A stretch of DNA of 39,048 bases from Defluviitaleaceae bacterium (GTDB lineage Bacteria; Bacillota; Clostridia; Lachnospirales; WQUN01), in contig WQSG01000028.1 of assembly GCA_009788055.1 (NCBI GenBank), positions 1-39,048 of the forward strand. Direction: 5' to 3'. The position numbers and the translations under genes are program-made. The notes below the pieces were generated by a model. That model did not search any database. It saw nothing but the letters and a program-made list of their open reading frames with translations, and was not told the DNA's origin. Positions 15,825-22,778 of this stretch are shown piece after piece; the first letter of the stretch is position 1, and the number at the start of each line of letters is the position of its first letter.

Positions 15825-16910
15825 ATGGTTGTTGCATACGGCACGGAAATTGAAAAAATCACATACGAAACCCTTGCCGCTTCGGATATTTCGCGATATT
15901 TGAAAGCGGATTTTTCTGTTGCGATAAAACCGAATCTTGTTGTGCCGCGCCCCGCAAGCGACGGCGCGACAACTCACCCTGAAGTTGTTGCGGGAATACT
16001 GCGATTTCTGCAAGACTTTGGTGTGGCGGCAGGGAAAATTTCCATTGTTGAAAGTTCGTGCATTGGCGACGACACGCGCCACGCTTTCCGCGCCTGCGGC
16101 TACGAACCGCTACGAGAAAAATACGGCGTTTCGCTGTTCGATTTGAAAGAGGATTCATGCGAAAAATTGGAGTATGGCGGCGTTAGCATGGAAATTTGTC
16201 GCCGCGTACTTGAAACTGATTTTCTCATAAACGTACCCGTTCTAAAATCCCATTGTCAAACGCGCCTAACGTGCAACATGAAAAATTTAAAGGGCTGTAT
16301 TCCCGACAAAGAGAAGCGGCGTTTCCACACGATTGGTTTGCATAAACCCATTGCGGCGTTAAACGCGCTTGTGAAAACAGGCTACTGCGTGGTGGACGGA
16401 ATTTGCGGCGATTTAACTTTTGAAGAAGGCGGCAACCCATTCTACGCAAACCGCGTGATTGCAGGGCGCGACCCTGTTACGGTGGACTCCTTCTGTGCAG
16501 AATTAATCGGCTACCGCCCAACTGATATCGAGTATCTGAAAATTGCGCAGGGCTGGGGGCTTGGCGAATTTTTTTCGCCCGAAACCTCCCCCATAACGGA
16601 ATTGTTCGCAGACAACAAACCCGCCACTTCCCTGAAAAATTCCACCCGCCTTGCCGCCCGCCACGAAAAATCCATCACGCAAAACTCTGCGTGTTCCGCT
16701 TGTTATGCCGCGTTAATTTTCGCCCTTCACCGCACGGGCGGCGCGAACACGGAAATATGTATTGGCCAAGGTTTTACAGGCAAAACAAAAGCCAACGCGC
16801 TGGGCATTGGCAACTGTACTTGCGGGTTCAAGAACTACGTAGTCGGTTGCCCGCCAAAGGCAACAGACATCATAGATTCGCTGTCGAAGCTACTGTCGAA
16901 AACGCGCTGA
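15825..16910 (+). CDS. DUF362-family protein
   Basis: This 361-residue protein has the DUF362 pattern: AIKPNLV near the start, THPEVVAGILRFL, IVESS, DFLINVPVLKSHCQTRLTCNMKNLKGCIP, and VVDGICG. The C-terminal part carries several cysteines (CSAC, CIG, CTC, GCPP) that could bind a metal or an iron-sulfur cluster; the end around GNCTC and GCPP resembles the tail of long DUF362 proteins. The biochemical function of the family is not established to my knowledge. It starts 1 base after the preceding stop, so it is the last gene of the five-gene operon. Its last 76 bases overlap the pflA gene on the opposite strand. Confidence 0.75.
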   Translation: MVVAYGTEIEKITYETLAASDISRYLKADFSVAIKPNLVVPRPASDGATTHPEVVAGILRFLQDFGVAAGKISIVESSCIGDDTRHAFRACGYEPLREKYGVSLFDLKEDSCEKLEYGGVSMEICRRVLETDFLINVPVLKSHCQTRLTCNMKNLKGCIPDKEKRRFHTIGLHKPIAALNALVKTGYCVVDGICGDLTFEEGGNPFYANRVIAGRDPVTVDSFCAELIGYRPTDIEYLKIAQGWGLGEFFSPETSPITELFADNKPATSLKNSTRLAARHEKSITQNSACSACYAALIFALHRTGGANTEICIGQGFTGKTKANALGIGNCTCGFKNYVVGCPPKATDIIDSLSKLLSKTR

Positions 16911-17611
16911 ACTTCCTCCACAAATTCTGCGGAGGGCGGCTCTGTTTCCGACAGTTCGTATTCGTAATTCAGTTCTGCCCATTTATGCTCGCCGTGCTTG
17001 TGAAACGGCAGAACGTCAATTTTTTCGATGTTCGCAAACTCCTTGAAAAACGCCGCCATCTCCCGCAGTTCGTCCAAATTATCCGTTAAGCCGGGCACAA
17101 GCACAAACCGAATCCAAACAGGAAGCCCCAACTCCCTTGCCTGTTTCAGCGTTAAAATAGGTCGCTCAATTTTCTGCTTCGTAAGCCGAAAATAAAGCTC
17201 CGCGTTAAACGCTTTAAAGTCCAGCAAAAGCAAATCCACCTGCGGCAAAACTTCCGCCGCAATTTCCGCATTCGCACAGCCCGACGTATCCAGTACCGTG
17301 TGAATCCCGTTCGCCCTGCAACCCTTCAGCAATTCTTGCAAAAAATACGGCTGGTCGGCAGGCTCGCCCCCACTAATAGTTATCCCTCCGCCCGAAAATT
17401 TGTAATACGAACGGTACTTCTCCACCTCTTCCAGCAACTCGCCCACACTCTTTTTATTACCCCGCATCCTAAACCACGTATCAGGATTGTGACAGTACAT
17501 ACAACGCAAAGAACAGCCGGAAAGGAACACAACCGTTCGTATTCCCGGCCCGTCCACCATTCCGCCCGTGTATATCGAGTGGATATATCCCAGTGCGTCT
17601 TTATCGTACAT
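16835..17611 (-). CDS. pflA: Pyruvate formate-lyase-activating enzyme (radical SAM)
   Basis: This 258-residue radical SAM enzyme reductively cleaves S-adenosylmethionine to create the glycyl radical on pyruvate formate-lyase. The cluster-binding CxxxCxxC is C33-C37-C40 in SGCSLRCMYC, preceded by DGPGIRTVVFL. Later motifs include GGGITISGGEP, LDTSG, LLLDFK and WIRFVLVPGLTD. Most homologues end shortly after a segment like PPSAEFVEEVQRVF, so the final 20 or so residues (from DSSFDSESMM on) look like an extension. That tail is encoded where the gene overlaps the DUF362 gene head-on by 76 bases. It lies downstream of pflB on the same strand with a palindromic repeat between them, so it may have lower expression than pflB. 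Confidence 0.93.
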   Translation of the reverse strand: MYDKDALGYIHSIYTGGMVDGPGIRTVVFLSGCSLRCMYCHNPDTWFRMRGNKKSVGELLEEVEKYRSYYKFSGGGITISGGEPADQPYFLQELLKGCRANGIHTVLDTSGCANAEIAAEVLPQVDLLLLDFKAFNAELYFRLTKQKIERPILTLKQARELGLPVWIRFVLVPGLTDNLDELREMAAFFKEFANIEKIDVLPFHKHGEHKWAELNYEYELSETEPPSAEFVEEVQRVFDSSFDSESMMSVAFGGQPTT

Positions 17612-17640
17612 TTTTATCTCCTATTTTAAAGACCTGGACC

Positions 17641-17822
17641 TTGGGGGTTTCACCCCCAATACCCCCACAAGGGGACAAGTCCCCTTGACCCCTATCTTAA
17701 AACCGCGCATACGCGCGGTTTTAGCAATGCGACATAGTTTAGTGCAGTGCTTGTTCAAATTAAAGTTTTTGTTCAAACTTTTTTCAAAAAGTTTGCGGGG
17801 TGCGGGGCAGAGCCCCGCGGTT
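17641..17822 (-). repeat. Modular palindromic repeat element, copy 4 (full length, inverted)
   Basis: In plus-strand order this copy has TTGGGGGT/ACCCCCAA (17641-17659), AAGGGGAC-aa-GTCCCCTT (17669-17686), a terminator-like 10-bp stem with ATAC loop (17699-17722), a 10-bp stem with TC centre (17774-17795) and a GC stem (gcggggc/gccccgc, 17801-17818). Read on the minus strand the order and linkers match copies 2 and 6. It fills the pflB-pflA spacer and starts within a few bases of the pflB stop. Confidence 0.85.
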
Positions 17823-17825
17823 TTT

Positions 17826-20075
17826 TTAAATACTCTCGTGGAAAGTTCGATGGATAACTTCAAGCTGTTGCTCGGGTGTGAGTTTGATGAAGTTGACGGC
17901 GTAGCCGCTTACGCGGATTGTAAGTTGCGGGTATTTTTCGGGTTTGTCCATTGCGTCCAGGAGGGTGGCTTTGTCGAAGACGTTGATGTTTATGTGGTGG
18001 CCGCCGTCAAAAAAGAAGGAGTCCAGCATATTGGAGAGGTTGGTAATGCGTTCGTTTTCTTCGCGGCCAAGGGCTTTGGGGATTACGGAGAAGGTGTAGG
18101 AAATGCCGTCTTGGGCGTATTCGTAGGGGAGTTTGGCGACGCTGGACATGGATGCTATTGCGCCCTTTTTTTCGCGCCCGTGCATGGGGTTTGCGCCGGG
18201 GGCGAAAGGCTCGCCCGCTTTGCGCCCATCGGGCGTAGAGCCTGTTGCGTTTCCGTAAACCACGTTTGATGTGATTGTTAGGATTGACATTGTGGGGACG
18301 GCGTTGCGGTAGGCTCGTTGTTTCGTTAATTTCTCCATGAAAAGTTTTACAAGGTCGTTGGCTATCTTGTCGGCGCGGTCGTCGTTGTTGCCGAACATGG
18401 GGTAATCGCCTTCGATTTCGTAATCTACGGCAAGTCCGTTTTCGTCGCGGATGGCTTTTACTTTCGCGTATTTTATCGCGGAAAGGGAATCGACTACTAC
18501 GGAAAGCCCTGCAATTCCGCAGGCGTGTGTGCGCAAAACTTCCATGTCGTGCAACGCCATTTGCAACGATTCGTAATTGTATTTGTCGTGCATATAATGG
18601 ATTATGTTTAGCGTGGAGATGTAGAGTTGCGCAAGCCAATCCAGAATGCAACCCATCTTGCGGTATACCTCGTCAAATTCCAAATATTCAGATGTTACGG
18701 GTGCAAATTCAGGCGCGATTTGTATGCCGCTTTTTTCGTCCTTGCCGCCGTTTATGGCGTAGGTTAGGGCTTTTGCAAGGTTTGCCCGCGCCCCAAAAAA
18801 CTGCATTTGCTTGCCTATGCGCATTGCAGAAACGCAACAGGCAATTGCGTAATCATCGCCCCAGTAGCCGCGCATTAAGTCGTCATTTTCGTATTGCAAA
18901 GAGCTTGTTTCGATTGAAATTTTTGCGCAGTATTTTTTGAAATTTGCGGGCAAATTATTGCTCCACAGAATTGTCAAATTAGGCTCGGGGGCGGGGCCCA
19001 AAGTGGTCAAAGTGTGAATCATGCGGAAGGAATTTTTTGTAACAAGAGTGCGCCCGCTTTCGCACATTCCGCCGATTGCTTCCGTTACCCAAGTGGGGTC
19101 GCCGCTGAAAAGCGCGTTATATTCGGGCGTGCGCAGGAAGCGAATCATGCGCAGTTTCATTGCGAAATGGTCCATCAATTCTTGAATTTCGGATTCCGTT
19201 GCCGTGCCGTTTTTCAGGTCGCGTTCCGCGTAGATGTCCAAAAATGAAGCCACGCGCCCAAGGGACGTTGCCGCGCCGTCTTGCTGTTTTGCGGCGGCAA
19301 GGAAAGCAAAGTATGTCCACTGGATTGCTTCTTTTACATTCGCGGCGGGTTGCGAAATATCACAGCCGTATGTTTTCGCCATTTCCGCAAGCTGTTTTAA
19401 TGCGCGAATTTGCTCGGAAAGTTCTTCACGTAATTGAATTTCCTCGCGCAAACCAATTATCTTTCCCGACAGGCGCATAAGGTCTTCTTGACGCAGTTGG
19501 CTTTCCTTGTCCCGCAAAAGAAACTCCGTACCGTACAACGCCACGCGGCGGTAATCTCCGATTATTCTGCCGCGCCCGTATGCATCGGGCAAGCCTGTTA
19601 TTATTCCGCTTCTTCTTGCGGCGCGCATATCGTCTGTGTATGCGTCAAAAACGCCATCGTTGTGCGCTTTGCGGTGGTGCGTGTAAATTTCTTCAACCAC
19701 GGGATTTAACTCGTAGCCGTAGGATTTTAACGCGCTTTTTATTACGCGGATGCCGCCCTTGGGCATTATTCCGCGCTTTAACGGTTTGTCTGTTTGCAAA
19801 CCGACTATCTTTTCCAAATCGCGGTTGATGTACCCTGCGCCGTGGCTTGTTATGCCCGACGGCTTGGATGTTTCCACATCCAGCACATCTACTTTGTTCT
19901 CCTCGTTTATAAGTTCGCAAACTTGCGCCCATAATTTTGCCGTGCATTCCGTTGCGGGCGCAAGAAAAGTATCGTCGCCCTCATACGGCGTCACGTTCCG
20001 CTGAATAAAATCGCGCAGGTTTACTTCTTCCGTCCACGCGCCTTTTTTAAATCCGTCCCATGCTTTTATTTCCAT
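17826..20075 (-). CDS. pflB: Formate C-acetyltransferase (pyruvate formate-lyase)
   Basis: This 749-residue glycyl-radical enzyme converts pyruvate and CoA to acetyl-CoA and formate, the anaerobic entry to acetate, ethanol and formate production. The active-site pair C413-C414 is in IACCVSAM. The glycyl radical site is G724 in RVSGYAVNF near the C-terminus. The N-terminus has the usual [10 protein letters not shown], and [29 protein letters not shown] is partly visible in the middle-to-late part. ATG 20075 is preferred over an in-frame GTG three codons upstream because the gaagagg ribosome site fits it. A promoter lies at 20105-20133. Length is normal for the family. Confidence 0.97.
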   Translation of the reverse strand: MEIKAWDGFKKGAWTEEVNLRDFIQRNVTPYEGDDTFLAPATECTAKLWAQVCELINEENKVDVLDVETSKPSGITSHGAGYINRDLEKIVGLQTDKPLKRGIMPKGGIRVIKSALKSYGYELNPVVEEIYTHHRKAHNDGVFDAYTDDMRAARRSGIITGLPDAYGRGRIIGDYRRVALYGTEFLLRDKESQLRQEDLMRLSGKIIGLREEIQLREELSEQIRALKQLAEMAKTYGCDISQPAANVKEAIQWTYFAFLAAAKQQDGAATSLGRVASFLDIYAERDLKNGTATESEIQELMDHFAMKLRMIRFLRTPEYNALFSGDPTWVTEAIGGMCESGRTLVTKNSFRMIHTLTTLGPAPEPNLTILWSNNLPANFKKYCAKISIETSSLQYENDDLMRGYWGDDYAIACCVSAMRIGKQMQFFGARANLAKALTYAINGGKDEKSGIQIAPEFAPVTSEYLEFDEVYRKMGCILDWLAQLYISTLNIIHYMHDKYNYESLQMALHDMEVLRTHACGIAGLSVVVDSLSAIKYAKVKAIRDENGLAVDYEIEGDYPMFGNNDDRADKIANDLVKLFMEKLTKQRAYRNAVPTMSILTITSNVVYGNATGSTPDGRKAGEPFAPGANPMHGREKKGAIASMSSVAKLPYEYAQDGISYTFSVIPKALGREENERITNLSNMLDSFFFDGGHHININVFDKATLLDAMDKPEKYPQLTIRVSGYAVNFIKLTPEQQLEVIHRTFHESI

Positions 20076-20104
20076 AGCCGTCACCTCTTCGCTTTATTGT
20101 TCTC

Positions 20105-20133
20105 ATTGTATCGTGTTTATTATTCAAAAACAA
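20105..20133 (-). promoter_or_regulatory. Putative promoter of pflB
   Basis: On the minus strand, TTGTTT (20133-20128) and TACAAT (20110-20105) are separated by 17 bases and lie about 30 bases before the start codon. It is back-to-back with the hicA promoter. Confidence 0.45.
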
Positions 20134-20138
20134 ATACA

Positions 20139-20174
20139 TTGACAATGATATTTTCAATGCGCATAATATGCGCA
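20139..20174 (+). promoter_or_regulatory. Promoter and palindromic operator of hicAB
   Basis: TTGACA (20139-20144), a 17-base spacer and CATAAT (20162-20167) form the promoter. The inverted repeat TGCGCAT-aat-ATGCGCA (20158-20174) covers the -10 box. HicB-type antitoxins with a DNA-binding tail repress their own operon at such sites, so this is the likely operator. Confidence 0.65.
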
Positions 20175-20188
20175 CGGGAGGTTGCCGC

Positions 20189-20362
20189 ATGAAGCGTAGA
20201 GATTTAATAAGAAAATTGGAGCAAAATGGTTGGTATTTTATGCGACACGGAAGCAACCACGACATATACACCAACGGAAAAAGAATCGAACCTGTAGGGC
20301 ATCACAGAGAAATTGACGATACTTTGGCAAAAAAAATACTAAGAAGGAACGGCATAAAATAA
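20189..20362 (+). CDS. hicA: HicA-family mRNA interferase toxin
   Basis: This 57-residue protein shows the HicA double-stranded-RNA-binding-like fold: MKRRDLIRKLEQNGW, then the catalytic histidine H24 in RHGSNHDIY, then KRIEPVGHHREIDDTLAKKILRRNGI. HicA toxins cut mRNA and are held inactive by HicB. ATG 20189 follows a ggaggt ribosome site; a frame extension upstream is rejected because it would start at the edge of the operator. The hicB gene begins 29 bases after the stop. Confidence 0.93.
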   Translation: MKRRDLIRKLEQNGWYFMRHGSNHDIYTNGKRIEPVGHHREIDDTLAKKILRRNGIK

Positions 20363-20391
20363 CCGTTTCATAAAGAATCGGAGGCATTGAC

Positions 20392-20784
20392 ATGAAAGTT
20401 GCATACCCCGTAATTATTTCAAAAGGTGAAAAGTATCTTATCGCTTCCGTTCCGGATTGCGAAATTGATACGCAGGGCAAGGATGTTATTGAAGCAATCG
20501 AAATGGCAAGGGATGCCATAAGCATTTGGTGCATTTGCCAAGAGGACGAAGGGCGGGAATTGCCTATTCCGTCTGCGTTGTCGGATATATCGTGCGGCAA
20601 CGGTGAAACGGTTGCGCTTGTTGACGCAGATATAACCGCATACCGCAAAAAACTGGACAACCGAACCGTAAGAAAAAATCTTACACTGCCCTCTTGGCTG
20701 AATGAAGAAGCGGAAAAGCAAAACGTGAATTTTTCGCAAATATTGCAATCTGCATTAAAAGAGCATTTAGGCTTGGGGGCATGA
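20392..20784 (+). CDS. hicB: HicB-family antitoxin with DNA-binding tail
   Basis: This is a 130-residue antitoxin. The N-terminal HicB fold (MKVAYPVIISKGEKYLIASVPDCEIDTQGKDVIEAIEMARDAI in its outline) lacks one or two residues of the usual glycine-rich turn but keeps the layout. The C-terminal 45 residues (RKNLTLPSWLNEEAEKQNVNFSQILQSALKEHL in outline) form a ribbon-helix-helix-like DNA-binding domain. It should neutralise HicA and repress the operon at 20158-20174. The ribosome site is cggagg upstream of ATG 20392. The stop codon overlaps the start of the YibE/F gene by four bases, an unusual extension of a toxin-antitoxin operon. Confidence 0.9.
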   Translation: MKVAYPVIISKGEKYLIASVPDCEIDTQGKDVIEAIEMARDAISIWCICQEDEGRELPIPSALSDISCGNGETVALVDADITAYRKKLDNRTVRKNLTLPSWLNEEAEKQNVNFSQILQSALKEHLGLGA

Positions 20785-21932
20785 AAAATATGAAACTAAA
20801 CAGCGTATATATCACAGTAGTAATCCTGTCTGTGTTATTTTTATTTGCGGGAAACAGGCTTGTGCGCGGCGAGTTTGAGGTGTTTGAGTATCTGGAAGAA
20901 GTTGCGTACTACACGGGCGTTGTAACGGAAATTGTTGCGCAAAACGACCTGCCCGGTTGGGGCGGTGAAGAGCGCGGCGGAACGGAAACCATTTTTAATG
21001 TCCGAATAACGCGAGGGGAACGGCGCGGGGAAATTGTAACGGCGCAACAGGAAATCCTGTATTTTTTCACGATGAACGACAGGGAAGTTTCGGTTGGCGA
21101 CAACGTGGTGCTTTTTTATCAGGCGTGGAACGGTATTTATAATTTTGCAAGGTATGTTCGCATAAACTATATAATTGTGCTGGGGATTGTGTTCCTTGGG
21201 CTGGTTTTGCTGTTCGGCAGAAAAAAGGGCTTCAATGCGATTGTCGCGCTTGGGTTCACCTGTATGGCAATTTTTTGGGTTTTCATTCCCGCAATTTTGG
21301 CGGGGCGTAATATTTATATCACGGCGATAATTGTGTGTGTGTATGCGATTGTTTCGACGCTGTTGCTGGTAATCGGGGCGAACAAGAAATCCCTTTCGGC
21401 AATGCTGGGCTGTTTGGGCGGCGTGTTTTTGGCGGGGCTAATCATGCTGGTGATGGATGTGCTTTTGCAATTGACGGGTGTGCTTGACAGGGATGTTGCG
21501 TTTTTGCTTCATCTTGGCGTTCCTGTGGATTTGCGGGCAATTGTTTTTGCGGGGGTTATTCTTGGTGCGGTTGGGGCAATAATGGACGTTGCAATGTCAA
21601 TTTCTTCATCCCTTTGGGAATTAAAAGAAACGGGCGGCGTTTCCAGCTTCGCGGGGATTTTTAAATCGGGAATAACCATTGGCAAGGATATCTTGGGTAC
21701 GATGTTAAACACGCTTATTCTTGCGTATTTGGGGAGTTCGCTGTCGCTGATTCTTTTAATCTCTGCGCCGCCGCAACCCGTGCCGATTATGCTGTTCAAC
21801 GAGGAATTGGTTATAGTAGAATTTTTGCGCGCTTTGGTGGGCAGTTTCGGAATGCTTCTTGCGATTCCGCTAACGGCGGCAATTTGCGGCAAATTGTACA
21901 CGTTGGATGATAACAAAAACGATACTTTCTAA
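20781..21932 (+). CDS. YibE/F-family membrane protein
   Basis: This is a 383-residue integral membrane protein. It has an N-terminal membrane segment (about 8-25), an extracytoplasmic beta-rich part with VTEIVAQNDLPG and RGEIVTAQQE (about 30-125), then about seven membrane segments (from near 130 to 370) including RAIVFAGVILGAVGAIMDVAMSISSSLWEL, whose MDVAMSI core is the recognisable YibE/F signature. The family occurs widely in Firmicutes and has no settled function; transport has been suggested. The start overlaps hicB by four bases (ATGA), with another ATG three codons later. A real promoter for the next gene follows at 21952, so this unit ends here. Confidence 0.85.
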   Translation: MKNMKLNSVYITVVILSVLFLFAGNRLVRGEFEVFEYLEEVAYYTGVVTEIVAQNDLPGWGGEERGGTETIFNVRITRGERRGEIVTAQQEILYFFTMNDREVSVGDNVVLFYQAWNGIYNFARYVRINYIIVLGIVFLGLVLLFGRKKGFNAIVALGFTCMAIFWVFIPAILAGRNIYITAIIVCVYAIVSTLLLVIGANKKSLSAMLGCLGGVFLAGLIMLVMDVLLQLTGVLDRDVAFLLHLGVPVDLRAIVFAGVILGAVGAIMDVAMSISSSLWELKETGGVSSFAGIFKSGITIGKDILGTMLNTLILAYLGSSLSLILLISAPPQPVPIMLFNEELVIVEFLRALVGSFGMLLAIPLTAAICGKLYTLDDNKNDTF

Positions 21933-21951
21933 GAAAATTTCCCAAAAAACC

Positions 21952-21980
21952 TTGTGATTGTTGAAAATTGTTACTATAAT
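21952..21980 (+). promoter_or_regulatory. Putative promoter of the PP2C-kinase-rsgA operon
   Basis: TTGTGA (21952-21957) and a perfect TATAAT (21975-21980) are separated by 17 bases, 40 bases upstream of the phosphatase start. Confidence 0.6.
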
Positions 21981-22020
21981 GGGAAGACTGTAAAAATATT
22001 TGCAATGTCAGGAGTGCTTT

Positions 22021-22767
22021 ATGTACGCAGCCGGGCTAACAGATGTTGGCGTTACCAGAAGCCAAAACCAAGACGCAATATTTGTTCACAACCAGCCTAT
22101 CGGGCCGTTGCCTAATCTGTTTATTGTTGCAGACGGCATGGGCGGGCACAAGGCTGGCGATGTTGCAAGTAAACTTGCGGTGGAAACATTTACGGAGTTT
22201 ATTCGCAAGTTTCCTGCGCAGGATTTTGTTCAGGCGGAAAATTTTTTGGATTTGCTGGTTAGCGCGGCACAAAGCGCGGGCAAAGCAGTATCTACGAAAG
22301 CAGAATCTGACGAAGCTATGAGCGGCATGGGAACAACCCTTACCGCTTGCGTTATCACAAACGAAAAAGTATTTATCGTTCACATAGGCGACAGCCGTGC
22401 GTACATTGTTAATCTGCACGGTATGCGCCAACTTACAACAGACCACACCTTTGTAAATGAACTTTTGCAAACGGGGCGCGTTTCGGAAGAAGAAGCGAAA
22501 TCGCACCCCAAGCGTCATGTTCTTACAAAGGTGCTTGGTGTACCCGGCGTTCTTGAAGTGGATGGCATTGTGCGCGAAATTGGCGATGCCGCCGCTATTT
22601 TATTATGCTCTGACGGGCTTTCCAATATGCTTGAGGAAGACTCTATGATGCGCATAATAAACGGCCTTGGCTACGTAGAACACCGCACAAAATACCTCAT
22701 AGACGAAGCAAACAAAAAAGGCGGCACAGACAATATTTCTGCCGTTCTGATAGATGTCGGAAGATAG
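22021..22767 (+). CDS. prpC: PP2C-family serine/threonine phosphatase (PrpC/Stp-like)
   Basis: This 248-residue metal-dependent phosphatase opposes the PASTA kinase encoded 11 bases downstream. All metal motifs are visible: DVGVTRSQNQD near the start, FIVADGMGGHKAGDVAS, GMGTTLTA, HIGDSRAYI, LTTDHT, LCSDGLSNML and the last GGTDNISAVLI. The only small change is NQD where many relatives have NED. ATG 22021 is chosen over one seven codons earlier because caggag lies just upstream of it. The order phosphatase-kinase-rsgA is conserved in Firmicutes. Confidence 0.93.
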   Translation: MYAAGLTDVGVTRSQNQDAIFVHNQPIGPLPNLFIVADGMGGHKAGDVASKLAVETFTEFIRKFPAQDFVQAENFLDLLVSAAQSAGKAVSTKAESDEAMSGMGTTLTACVITNEKVFIVHIGDSRAYIVNLHGMRQLTTDHTFVNELLQTGRVSEEEAKSHPKRHVLTKVLGVPGVLEVDGIVREIGDAAAILLCSDGLSNMLEEDSMMRIINGLGYVEHRTKYLIDEANKKGGTDNISAVLIDVGR

Positions 22768-22778
22768 GAGGGTGAACA

